The notes under the pieces are model-generated. The model was not told the DNA's origin, ran no database searches, and saw nothing but the letters and a program-made list of their open reading frames with translations. The translations under genes were made by a program, and so were the position numbers. A DNA stretch of 64,000 nt, from positions 62,001 through 126,000 of the forward strand of contig NAJO01000048.1 in assembly GCA_002077065.1 (NCBI GenBank), in the 5' to 3' direction. Origin of the DNA: Cryoendolithus antarcticus (taxonomy: Eukaryota > Ascomycota > Dothideomycetes > Cladosporiales > Cladosporiaceae). Positions 43,030 to 53,931 of the stretch are shown here, in pieces; the stretch's first letter is position 1, and the number at the start of each line of letters is the position of its first letter.

Positions 43030-46000
43030 GGACAGAGAAAGTGTCCTGGGATCGGGTGGGCCAAGAGGCCCGTCGTTGTCGTGCTCGCGATAACTGTAAA
43101 TGACTGACGCGGATATGCCGCAGTCTTCATCAACAATGATCGGCGACGTGTGACTTCGATGCTGAACCTGTCTCTGGCGTCAGTCGAGTACACATCCACA
43201 CGTGTGCACACATGCGTGCTTCATGATCGGGTCGAAAAAGGGGATTGAGACCCTCGCAAGTATGCTGTGAGCGTGGAATACGAGAACGTACCTGGTGACG
43301 CATGCGTCTGCGCTTTGCCACTTTGGCGACTGTGTGCTTCGATCACACGAATAATAGAGGCAGTCTGCTGCGAGTTGTTGTACGACGTAGACAAGCGTGT
43401 GAGATGTATATCTGATCTGAACGCAAGGAAGCGCAGGCTGGGCGAACTGTTGGCCCAAGCATGCAACGCAACTACCCGTTTCGAGACACACAGCCGCAAA
43501 TATTTTCTTTGACCATATACCTGATGGCGCTGCTCACTTCAGTCAACAGAGGCGACTCGCGAAACTCTGGTCGTGGATCTTCGTTTTGAGTCTGCTTGCA
43601 GGCGTTCGCAGGAGATTGCAGGGTTCTTCCGGTGCTGTTTCCAAGGACTTGGTGCTCCGCTACTGCGCGCTCCCGATGCCGACTCCACGCGGATACCGAG
43701 AAAGCAACTTCGTAGGCACTGTAACCCGTTGTTATGAGACTAGCAGTCAAACAAATGTCAGTGGCGAGTCTCTTCGGTGATTGCGGCGGTTGAAGTAGCC
43801 CAAAGGGAGATTGGTATCAGACTTGGATGCGGCAACGATACAAAAGTAAAAATTGAATATATGTTATGTGGCAATCTGCGCGGAGATCGAGGACGTCCTG
43901 TTTACAAAATTCTGGCATACCTTGGACTCTTCCTTCGCACACCAGGATGTCCGTCGTCCACGATGCAAGGCCGCGAACTCCAGGTAGGACAAGTAGTAAA
44001 GTGCTCGATCGTGACTACAGCGTTAGGCGACGCCTGGCCTGCGCGAGACACAGACTGACGATGATGGCAACGCCAATTTCTCTCAGACAGGGGCGCACAT
44101 GAGATGTGCGCGGATACGTCGATGCGAAACAGTGGCCCGGCTATGCTTTGTGGTCGGGAGAAGCGCGCTTGACGTCGCAACAGTCCGGTGATAGCGATCG
44201 CGCCGGGTTTGTCGGATTATTCAGGCGCGTTGGTGTGGTTCGTATCCAGGTGTTGGGGAGACGCTGTGGAATGAAGCCGAAATGTCGGGTCCAGGCAAGC
44301 GCTGTTGTGTGCAGTGTCAGAATGTCCCAGATGGCATTAGCCCAAGATCTTGTAAAGGTGAGCAGGATCCGAGAAGTATTGTCGGTGCAGATCTGGCGCA
44401 CTGTCAACGTATCTGGCAGTAGTCGCTTGATTGCAGCGAATGCGATAGGTCGCAAGCTATAAAGACAGTATGGGTTCAATCATCAAATGAGCGACAAAAC
44501 AGCAATGACTGTGTACTACTTCGCGGCAATACAAGCGCAAAGTGATAGAAAGGGAAGTGGCTTGAGGAGTGGACGCCGTCCACACCTTGCGAGATACCAG
44601 GTACTGGCATCTGACTGGCCCCGTAGCATCGGCCAGGCTTACCAGGGCACTGCCGCCGTGCGTCGTGTGCGCACGATCTGGGGTAGACGGTACAATCGTC
44701 CCCGTGACGGACTCGACTGGGAACCGCTTAGGTTAGCCAGAATCTAGCGGTCGTGGTTCGGTGCGCGATGTAGCGGACGTGACTGTCAGTATGGAGCGAT
44801 CTTTATTAATAGGCCCGCCGCCCTTCCTAAAAAGAAGCTTAAGGATCCTACTGCCATCCATTTCACTGCCGAGCAAGCAGACTGGTCAGAGCGCTCTGCC
44901 AATAGCAGAAATTAAAGCAGACTTGCATCGATCCTCAGTGGTCTGCCTTACCGGAGCGAAGGTACTTGTGGGTCGGGCGGGGTATACCGGCGACCCTCGT
45001 TCGCGCATTGGAATGCGATCAGACTTGTTCACACACTCTCACAGTCGGTGACTCTCGGCGAACAGAATGGCCAGCCACGCCAGCGCCGGAAGGGAGTATT
45101 GTCACCGCCATTGGGAGCTCGAAGGATACACAGAAGGCGCTCGAAAGCCATCCCTTGCTTCTGCATCGATGCGCGTCGCCCAAAGCGAAAGGAGCCAATC
45201 AGACCGACTGAGGAGATGGCATGCGAGATGGAATATGGCAAGTCAGCTGGGTAGCATCGCGCATGATTGCCTGTTCAAAGCGTGCATAACGCAATCTCAT
45301 TTTGCTACTCCGCTCCTTGCAATTCGATGTCGTTCAGCATCCGAGAATAGTGCTTGGCGGGTAGCGTCCGCCGCTAAGCCGTCTTGATAACGCCAGAGTC
45401 GAGGGTAGCACGAATCCGGATCCCCTGCACGCCTCCTTGACGGCAGCTCATCCTCTCTGGGTGCGAGATCTTCAGGTACCATCGGATTAGGATCATTCCC
45501 TCCGCTCACTGGCTCGCGTCATTCTCTAGCGAGTCACTCTATCATCGCTATCATCACATCTACCCCTCGCTACAGGCTGATGGCAGTGCGGGAGTGATAT
45601 GTTCTCAGCGTGGCGACACATGCAGCCTTGTGGCCTGCAGGCGGTCATTGGAGCATCACTTTCTTGAGGGCCATCAACAGCAGCTAATTAGAGTAGCGAC
45701 GTCCACACGGAACCCCGGCTATTCTTGTTCAATGTGGCCTATTCATCTACCTCGTCAACAATATCCGCTACCAACTTTCAACAAAGCGGTAGTTGAGGCC
45801 AAATGCTCGTGCGGCCGTAGCGAGCATGGCCTTGAGATGAAGGACTACAAAAACGGTCACCGAGGAAGCACGTGAAGCTCCAACTTGTAAACGGCGTTGA
45901 CTCCGATGGCGCAACTACTGTAACGGTCGTTCGACGGGTCGGCGGTACCGCGTGTACGGGCGATGCGATCGCCACATCACACTGCTAGCTACAGCCCGAG

Positions 46001-47506
46001 CATGGCACCTCCACATATGGCCCGTCGTTGACAGGGTGTAGCTGAATGCTCGCTTCGTCGGGCAGCTGTATCTCGACGGCAACGTCAACCATGTCGCTTC
46101 CGCAGCCCCGGGACTGCCGCACAGATGCAGTACTGTAGTTCCAGCCAGCGATGGCCTAGATCTCTCTATGAATCTGTCAAAGAGACGCTTTGGGCACTAC
46201 TGCTGCTCGCAGCTAACACAACAGCTGGAGGGATCTGACTACGCGCAGTATAATCCGCCCGAACCGGGCCACCGGACGTGATCTAGATCACAAGCAGATT
46301 CATTCCGAAACCAGTGCGCAGATATACCGTTGACTGATATGGAGTCCTTATGCCGAGGCAATGAATTCATACGCGGACGACGGCCTTGCTCCCGACAAAA
46401 CCGAGTAAGCGATAATCAGTCAGGGCGACTTTCCTCGCAACGCAATGGTCACCGTATGATGGGCGATGTGCCTCCTCAGACCACCCACTCCGGCTCCTGC
46501 GGGTGGTCAGTACCTGGCGCAAAGACATGAAGCTTACGGATCTAGCTCGCTCACGACCCCACGAACCGACTCAACTGTATGCCTCTCTTGGCAAGTCCAG
46601 CCCACGGCTACGGGCAAACCAACGTCCTGTTAATCGCCGGAATCGCGCTCATCATAGGGTTCGTGCTCTACCTTTGCTCCTCCGAAAGCCCGGAGAGTCT
46701 TGCGCAACTATCGTACACAATATAAGTGTCTACCTTGGCCTTCGTAGCCAAGGACTTACTGGCTCTCGGTTACGGGGTTGCGTGCGGCAGCCTGTGGCTC
46801 GCACCAGCACATCGATTGTGCCGATAGCTAGTGCGTGCAAGTCCACAGAGAAGCGCACTTGCCAAGCCTAGTGAGCTGCAGACCGAGAAACCCGTTCAAG
46901 TCATCCTTGTCTGCCATGCGAGTGAGCTACCACGGCTTCCCTGCAATACTCCGAGACACGGGATCTAGCACAAGATCGATCAGCCTGCGAAGATCATAGC
47001 GACATCAGGCCATGGGACGAAATCCACAACGGACGGGCACGAATTGATGACGGCAACAAGCTTGACCAGATTACTCCACTCGCACTGGCTTGACTCTCCC
47101 ACATGCCCGCTATTGAGTCTAACGATACCGCCAGTATCACCAGCGCAAAGCTCACTCACACCGGCTCAGCAGTTTCCACGCCTGCCTCTCATCGTTACCT
47201 TGCGGACACTTACGCCTCAAGCCACGGAGCTCGTCGATGAATGTTTGAAGGTACAAGGGGGCCGAGCGAAAACAGCCAGGCCATACTGCTCTGAATGCTC
47301 ACCAGTATCAAAGCCATACTAGCTCAGTGCTGGACTTCGTCATTACGCCTTCACCAGTGAGCGTTCACGACTGAGCCTTCGCAAGTAGATTTCCATAATT
47401 AAGTCTTCATAGGTAAATCATCACAACTTTGTTCCAACCACTCAGTCTGTCCAACCAAGCCTCCACACCTCCTCCACATCTCACACACACCTCTCCTCCT
47501 CCACAC
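43030..47506. other. 4.5 kb gene-free region upstream of medA
   Basis: Many short open frames, none over about 120 codons and none with family features or believable splicing. Base composition does not collapse to AT-rich, so it is not an obviously RIP-mutated repeat island. A short frame near 44745-44913 translates to a basic segment (PKKKLKDP...) that looks protein-like but has no start or partner exon. Part may be a long medA leader or promoter; part near 47350-47506 is the 3' flank of the SDR gene. Confidence 0.5.
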
Positions 47507-48485
47507 CTAAGTAAATATAATCCCTCCATCAACAACTTGACACTGCCCGGTGATGTAATCGCTATCCCTGCCCGCCAGAAAGCTGACCAACTTCGACACG
47601 TCCTCAGGCACACTGACGCGCTTCAGTGCGATCAGATCGGAAGTGTACTTTGCGATTGTGTCTCCCTTCTTGGCGCCAGTCTTCTTGCCCAGCTCCTCGT
47701 CGATGAGGTCCCACATTGCTGTGCCGACGATGCCGGGAGCGTCTACGATCTGCGTTAGCTGGCTGCTATCAGGGAGTTGATGTGGAAGAGGTTGGGCTTA
47801 CAGCTGTTTGCGGTGATGTGGTGTTCTGCCATCTCCATCGCGTATGCTTGGTTCAGGCCGCGTACAGCCCACTTCGAAGCCGAGTAATGCGACAACAAGG
47901 GGAAGGGTTTGAAAGCCACGATTGAGGCTGCAGAGATCAGTTTGCCGGGCTGCTCGGCAGTGCAATTCTTCTGGGCGATCATCTGCTTGGCGGCCGCGGC
48001 GTAGCAATTCTGCACGCCAAAGACGTTGACGCGGAACATGCGTTCGAAGTCCGCTTCCGTGAGGTCAAGGAGGGGTTTCACTTGAGCTATGCCGGCGTTT
48101 GCTACCCTTGGGGTTTGTCAGCGTCGATGCTCCGGTTGTTGGAGTGGCTGAGGGGAGCGGACATGGTGTTCAAGTCTCCAAGCTCCTTCACGCTCTTCTG
48201 CACGATCTGTTCGACCTCGCTGAGTACGGAGACATCGCCAAGCGCGACTGTGGACTTGCGGCCGAGCTTGCGGATCTCTTCAGCTACTTCCTCGGCGCCC
48301 TGTTTGTTGGCTGTCACGTCGTTCACGCAGATGTCGTAGCCGTCTTGGGCGAGGCGAAGGGCGATGGCTTTACCGCTTAGGAGGGCCAAAGTCAGACCGC
48401 ATGTTCGAGGCAAAGGGAAGGGTAGTCACGCTCACATGCCACGGCTCGAGCCTGTTACGATGGCTGTTCGCTTGCTATTCGACAT
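47507..48485 (-). CDS. SDR, diacetyl/acetoin reductase-like
   Basis: Minus-strand exons 48485-48436, 48375-48163, 48106-47802 and 47742-47507 give 267 residues. Introns are 60, 56 and 59 bp; intron 2 has an atypical GTCCGC donor. Splicing restores TGSSRGIGKAIALRLAQDGYD, NTMVANAGIAQ and NSYAPGIVGTAMWDLID. The catalytic motif is SHYSASKWAV and the C-terminus ends VVDGGIIFT. These are hallmarks of classical SDRs of the acetoin(diacetyl) reductase/butanediol dehydrogenase group, which use NADH; the true substrate is not proven. The gene is divergent from ASK1. Confidence 0.88.
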
Positions 48486-48970
48486 GGTGACTCTTACTGG
48501 CTGCAAAGGAGCTTCGACTCTGGGAAGTACGACTGTAGAAAGACTCGAAAGGATTGCACGCAGAAGTGAAAGCAGGCGGAATATATGTTGATTTGGCAGA
48601 GGATGAGAAAGAGTGCCTTACGCAAGACCTACCTTGGCCATTGCTGGGCGGTGCTCAGTCCGCTTGAAGTCGTCCGGGAATACCATTGCGCTTCCCTTGC
48701 CCTCGGGCTACCTACTGCTCGTATCATGATAGTCCGTAGACCCGAATATGCATGGTGTGAGATGAGGAGAAGGACAGAGGCGACGGAATTGTGAGGAGGG
48801 GCAACTTTCTCCCCGCAACGCGAAAGTGACACGTCTCTTGGTCGGGAACGCGGTTTTGGACTGCCGTCGATCTAGGACCATACATACCTTCGTAGGTGTA
48901 GTATACTCGGTGCGGAGAAGCGCATAGCAGCGACTGTGGTGACAACGGACCCCGGACTCATCCAGTCATC
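48486..48970. other. divergent intergenic region, SDR / ASK1
   Basis: 485 bp between start codons, holding both promoters. No gene seen. Confidence 0.5.
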
Positions 48971-50269
48971 ATGTCACGCCCGTCCGAACTGCGCAATCGC
49001 ACATTGACTCTGACGGAAGAGCTGGAACGGCTGGAGCAACAAATTACTCTTACACTGCAGGAGATCGACGGCAACTTCAGTAAAGCGCATCGCATCGTCA
49101 CCGGCAGCATCCTCCCAATCGTAGAGCAGTATGCCAAGCATAGTGGCAATGTGTGGGAAGGGTCGAGATTCTGGAAACACTTCTTCGAGGCGTCGGCGAA
49201 TGTGTCCCTATCGGGATATGAAGAGGGCGCACTGGACGATGAGCAGGTGACGCAGACGGAGGATGCCACGGAGGAGGGTAGTACTCTTCGTACGCCTCAG
49301 CAGGATGGTCGTACTGGAGCTGGCTCTGGGCAAGGAGCGGACGAGGACGAGAGCTTCACCGTAGACTCGCCGACGCAAGTCACGGGAGTGCAGTCCACGC
49401 CTAAATTGACCGCATCGACTGGCAAGCCGCGGACTGGGCCATCAAGTCAGCAACGTACGAAGCCGGGCAAACCTACAGCAGCATCTTTCCGATCACCCTC
49501 TCCACGGAAGTACACCGGCAAGAACCCCCTAGCGCTCACCGACACACCCTCTGAGCCCTCCACCCCACGACCCCAACAAACCCAGCTCGACTCGTCGCCG
49601 TTCCAGCCTCAGTCCGGCTACCAGCCGTCGGCTCAGCGCACTACAAGTCGGGAGCCGAATGCAGACGCCTTTCTCCATCGCAACGTCCTCGACAAACACT
49701 ACCGCGTGCAAGCAACACCGCACACCCAGCGTCGGGAGCGGGCCACCCAACAACCTAGACCGACGCCCGGTACGACTACGAACACGATCAAGCAGCACTG
49801 GGACGACTCGCCGCAATCCTCACCCGAAATCTCCGCCCCTCAGCTTCGGAGCGATCTCTTCTCTCCTGCTCCACCTAAGCGACCCACAGAACTCCAGCCT
49901 CGCACGCCAGGCCTCTCGATCCTCACGCCCGCCCGCACAAAAGCCACAGCTCCAAAGACAAGCACCGGCCGCTCGCTCTTCAGTCCGGAGACTGCACGAA
50001 CATCAGCCTTCTCGGCCGCAGCATCAGATTCAGAGGACGACGATGATTTTGGCATATCGCCCCCAAAGACGATGCAGTTTCACGTCCCGCAGAGTAGGCT
50101 GTTGCAGACGCCTGCTAGAGAGGCTAGCAAGCGGATTGTGGCGGATTTGCTGATGACTGCTGGAGCCGAGGACACGGACGAGATTGAGGGGATCGACGAC
50201 GGGGAGAGAGGGGAGGAGGAGAGTCCGAGTGTGGTGAAGAGGGGATGGGATGAAGATGATACGTTTTAG
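48971..50269 (+). CDS. ASK1: DASH complex subunit Ask1
   Basis: A single exon of 432 residues. The N-terminal 75 residues (LTLTEELERLEQQITLTLQEIDGNFSKAHRIVT...ILPIVEQYAKHSGNVWEGSRFWKHFF) are the conserved Ask1 domain. The rest is disordered and rich in SP/TP sites (e.g. FRSPSPRKY, LTPARTK), as expected for a Cdk1 substrate. A short conserved segment near the end (FGISPPKTMQFHVPQSRLLQTPAREASKRIVADLLM) is typical of fungal Ask1. DASH/Dam1 forms rings that couple kinetochores to microtubule plus ends. The N-terminal motif is diagnostic. Confidence 0.93.
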   Translation: MSRPSELRNRTLTLTEELERLEQQITLTLQEIDGNFSKAHRIVTGSILPIVEQYAKHSGNVWEGSRFWKHFFEASANVSLSGYEEGALDDEQVTQTEDATEEGSTLRTPQQDGRTGAGSGQGADEDESFTVDSPTQVTGVQSTPKLTASTGKPRTGPSSQQRTKPGKPTAASFRSPSPRKYTGKNPLALTDTPSEPSTPRPQQTQLDSSPFQPQSGYQPSAQRTTSREPNADAFLHRNVLDKHYRVQATPHTQRRERATQQPRPTPGTTTNTIKQHWDDSPQSSPEISAPQLRSDLFSPAPPKRPTELQPRTPGLSILTPARTKATAPKTSTGRSLFSPETARTSAFSAAASDSEDDDDFGISPPKTMQFHVPQSRLLQTPAREASKRIVADLLMTAGAEDTDEIEGIDDGERGEEESPSVVKRGWDEDDTF

Positions 50270-50749
50270 AGTGAATATTGTATGGGTCTATGGTCTATGA
50301 TCTATCTCCCGCGCCTGTATCCGTCGGATCATTACATCATAATGTATTATAGCTTGATGCGAACACCCACAAGGCTTTGTTCGAATCGCTCAGGTCTTGC
50401 TGCGCTGTCGCAGGCGGCATCGCGGCGGCCAGGTAATACCACGAAGTGTCGTTGGAAGGCTTGGAAGGCTCCGCTCGCTTCGTCTGTCTGAGCACGCCGA
50501 ATCACCGGGTTTCTCGTCGCCAGCTACTCCGGCCAAGCTGCAGTGCGTCATCGCGGTGCCGGTGATCGGAGCGCATGCTCGCCTTATGCTACAATAGAGA
50601 AGCGGATCATCGAGCCCTGGAACAGCTCGAGTGAAACGCGCTGGAGACTCTGCTCCATCTCTCCGATACAGCAGCCCCGGTAACGCTGTGGCAGCTGGAA
50701 TTACAGCAGCCGTTCCGAGGTTCAGATATTTCGGAGAGGCATGTCAAAT
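50270..50749. other. convergent intergenic region
   Basis: 3' flanks of ASK1 and the MFS gene. An AT-rich stretch at 50325-50360 may hold polyadenylation signals. No gene seen. Confidence 0.5.
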
Positions 50750-52318
50750 TCAGTCCCCTTCCTCCGTAAACCGACTCTTCGCTCGTAATCTCTTGCCGTA
50801 CTTCATGAACAACACCGGGGCCGGCAGGGCCAAGACTGCAACCGCGCCGAGAATGCTCATCGCGGGTCCCACCCCCAAAGCATTGAACATCGGCTTCGCA
50901 GCCAATGGTAACCCGCTCCCCATCAGTGACCGGAGGAAGGTGTTAGCGCTTACTGCAGATGCCGCGTGCAGCGCGTAGGTGTCGACGAGGAAGTTGATGC
51001 ATTGTTGGAAGATGACGTTGAAGCCAGCGCCGATGAATGCGGTGGCGATCACTGGGACGATCCAGGGAATTGAGACAGGAACAGCAGTCCAGCCAAACCA
51101 GAAGAGGCCTATGACGAAGAGAACGCCACCGATTATCATGGGAGGAAGGCGGGCTTCGGGGACTGCTTTTCCTCCATTCGCGTCAACCGCACGTGCGTAA
51201 CGAGGTTGATTTGCTAAGTTGATAGTCAACGCAAAGCAGACGCCCACAAACAGCCCGAGGAATGGGAGTGTAGAGACGACTAGTCCCCAACCTCGATCTT
51301 GAGCGAAGACTATGGGGAAGACTTCGAGGGTCAGGTAGAGAAGACCGTAAACGAAGGAGGCGTATAGGGCGATCGCGGCGACCATGGGCTCAGTGAAGAG
51401 CATTTTGAGGGGGAGCTCGAGGTGTTTCGTGATGATCGAGCGGACAGAGAATAATTGCGACTCGTGCGGGTGGTAGTAGCGGTTCTCTCCTGTAGACTTG
51501 CGGAGGGTCTTGGCTTTCCTGGATAGCAGTACCGGACCGTAAAGCTCTGGCATGAATATGAGAGAGAGGACTGTGACGGAGAAGCCGAATATCGCTTGGA
51601 TATACTGAGTCCATCGCCACGACAGGGTCTCCGTAAGAGCTGCGCCGATGACAGGTCCGATAGTCGGTCCTCCTATGACTGCCAAAGCGTAGAACGACAC
51701 AGCAATACCTCTAGCCCGGGCCTCGTAAAGATCCCCCAGTGCTGCGGAGACATTTGACACCGGCGCACTGCCGAACACCCCACTGAAGAAGCGGGTAATG
51801 AATACAGCGGCAGCTGATTTGCTGGTCGCGGTACCGATGGAGAAGAGACTGAATATGAACATCGCTGGGAGCATGCTCACTTTCCGACCGAAGAGTTCAC
51901 TCAGAGGAGCCCAGAGTAAAGGTCCCAAAGCGAAGCCAAGAACGTAGAGCGAGACTACAAGGACCGTAACTTCCGTGCTGACGTGGAACTCTGCGGCAAT
52001 GGCGGGCTCTGCTGGGGCGATGATGGATGAGCCCATTGATGCTGCAATTGCGAGCAGGCCTAGTTGGGTGGTAATCCAGATTTTGTGGCGGAGGGAGAAG
52101 TTCTTCGGATTCAGTGGGTCGTGTTCGTCCCATGTGACCTTGAAGGTGCTTTCTTTGTCGTGATCATTTTGATCTGGACGCGGTTCGACGTCGAGAGCAA
52201 ATGAATCTCTTGGTGTTTGGTGGCTGCGCTCGGAGTTGCCCAAGTCAGGAAGCGATTCGACGTCTTTGTCGTCGTTGATCTTGTCAGTGTCGTATGAAGC
52301 CCGAGCTGACGACGCCAT
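50750..52318 (-). CDS. MFS transporter, DHA1 (drug:H+ antiporter) type
   Basis: One exon of 522 residues. A charged cytosolic N-terminus contains WDEHDPLNPKNF, the usual lead-in of fungal DHA1 carriers. Twelve predicted helices follow, with the loop 2-3 signature PLSELFGRK and the motif-C-like GGPTIGPVIGAALTETLSWRW in helix 5. It resembles polyamine/multidrug exporters of the plasma membrane (Tpo/Flr group), but substrate cannot be read from sequence. The C-terminus is short and basic. No neighbouring biosynthetic genes suggest a cluster. Confidence 0.9.
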   Translation of the reverse strand: MASSARASYDTDKINDDKDVESLPDLGNSERSHQTPRDSFALDVEPRPDQNDHDKESTFKVTWDEHDPLNPKNFSLRHKIWITTQLGLLAIAASMGSSIIAPAEPAIAAEFHVSTEVTVLVVSLYVLGFALGPLLWAPLSELFGRKVSMLPAMFIFSLFSIGTATSKSAAAVFITRFFSGVFGSAPVSNVSAALGDLYEARARGIAVSFYALAVIGGPTIGPVIGAALTETLSWRWTQYIQAIFGFSVTVLSLIFMPELYGPVLLSRKAKTLRKSTGENRYYHPHESQLFSVRSIITKHLELPLKMLFTEPMVAAIALYASFVYGLLYLTLEVFPIVFAQDRGWGLVVSTLPFLGLFVGVCFALTINLANQPRYARAVDANGGKAVPEARLPPMIIGGVLFVIGLFWFGWTAVPVSIPWIVPVIATAFIGAGFNVIFQQCINFLVDTYALHAASAVSANTFLRSLMGSGLPLAAKPMFNALGVGPAMSILGAVAVLALPAPVLFMKYGKRLRAKSRFTEEGD

Positions 52319-53137
52319 CTTGACTGAAGCAACGCAAGTGAGTATTAGGGGAGTGATGTGGACCCCAGAAATTCAGGTGACTTTAGTGGCAATGAGACAA
52401 CGTGTTAGTACTTATCTATGTCCACTCGTACTTCGTTGCATCCACGGTCACAGCGAGTACGGCAATTAATGACGTCCACAACAGAGAAGTCGGATGTGCC
52501 GGGTCTCACGGCATTGCATCCAAAGCACACGCACGCCAGCGACAGAAGCTTCAAGATCCTGTAATGATGGGCGAGACTGCGTTGCCACTTCAGCGATGAT
52601 GTCGATCAGGCACAGAAAACTTAGTGGCGCCGGGATCGCACGGCGAAAAGCTTGTACGGTCCGGCTTCATCGGCAGTCTCGAGAGCTCTTCGGGGGGCGG
52701 TTTTAGACCTTGATGAATCGGACATATGCTCTATCCACTCGGTCAATCGTAAGACCGGTGACAGAGTGTGACGAGAGACCACAGCAGAATGACTCCTTTC
52801 AGGACGACATCCCGGATGGGCGTTGTAGGGTGTACATGTACGGCGGATCACCCCATGGAGTAAGCCTTGATGCCTCAGGCCCACAGATGAGAGGGCGCGC
52901 ACGGCGTAGTAAGACTCATATGTTCGAGGCGTACAGCCAGACAGAGCCAGACGCGATATAAAGGACATAGGATGGACCTCACGCAGTGTCAAACGGTGAG
53001 CGTGAAGACTAATGTACGTCTCTGCCTAATGTGTAACGCAGTGAGGCCCCCTGGCAAGTGGGTACTGTTCTATCCTCTCCTCCGACCTTAACACTACAGA
53101 CGCTTCCGATCCGAATTCTGCCCATCTCGCCTAGAAC
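52319..53137. other. intergenic
   Basis: MFS promoter side plus the 3' flank of the cutinase-like gene. Short frames only (for instance 52621-52992 minus); none supported. Confidence 0.5.
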
Positions 53138-53931
53138 TTAGGCCGTACCACGAAGACGGCCGACGATGTACTTCGTGCTCAGCCTCTGGATGCTCGTCGA
53201 TCGAGGGTACTCAAGATGCTCAGCATTAATGCCACGCCCGTGCGTAGTATCGCAGACACCGTCGCCCTAGGACCAGCTGTAAGCTCCTGTCCCATGTTAT
53301 GAGGTGCACCGCCATAACTTACATAGTTGCACACGTCCAAAGTCTTCGCGACCCAGTTCGCCGGGATGCCAGCACTGTAGCGAGAGGCACTAATGCCGTT
53401 GACGTTGAGTGTGGTCGTGCCGCCATTTTGGTCAACATTGCATGCTAGGCCACTCTTGTGCTTAGGGTTGCCGAACAGGAGCACGCCTTTGACCGCGTCG
53501 TACGAGGCGCCCGTGAGCTCCGACATAGCGTCGACCGTAGCCGCGGCGCCCTGAGAGTAGCCCTCGAGGATGATGCACGCGTTAGGGTTTGAGCGAAGAA
53601 TTGTGGTGACGTGGTTGACGATGTCGCGGGTGCCAGACGCAGAATTCTGGCTGAAGCTGGCTGGGTATACGGTGTTATACTGCGATGTAGAGTAAGCTGC
53701 GGGTGCCATTAGGTGGTGTATGGGATTTAGACGTATAACGCTGCCACTAGAGACTTGGCTATGGACCTGGCTGTTCACCGTGCGGAAGCCTGAAGACTCT
53801 CCCTGGGACTCGCCAGTGCCACGGGTGTTGATCAGAGTGTAAGCTAAGCACTGAGTCTGGCGTTCCTCGACCGGCGCAGCGGACGATGAGAGAGCCAGAC
53901 CGGCGAGAACAAAAGCTCGAGTGAAGAGCAT
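53138..53931 (-). CDS. Cutinase-like CE5 esterase
   Basis: Minus-strand exons 53931-53740, 53679-53323 and 53266-53138 give 225 residues. Introns of 60 and 56 bp must be removed; without the second, the catalytic Asp and His are lost and the frame ends wrongly. A signal peptide (MLFTRAFVLAGLALSSSAA) precedes a short propeptide. NTRGTGESQG and the elbow GYSQGAA (Ser106) are typical of the cutinase/acetylxylan esterase family; the spliced tail supplies GDGVCD (Asp185) and AEHLEYP (His200). Four or more cysteines can form disulfides. The protein should be secreted and hydrolyse cutin or small esters. Cutinase versus acetylxylan esterase cannot be decided. Confidence 0.9.

Noticed and set aside
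44745..44913. Short protein-like frame in the gene-free region (PKKKLKDP, then a charged segment)
   Set aside because: No start codon, no splice-linked partner exon and no recognised family; may be chance or a remnant.
46503..47322. Stacked 90-120 codon frames considered as a gene
   Set aside because: No motif, no consistent codon bias and no splice-joined continuation.
50370..50400. TTCGAATC-like sequence considered as a tRNA B box
   Set aside because: No matching A box, acceptor stem or anticodon arm could be drawn around it.
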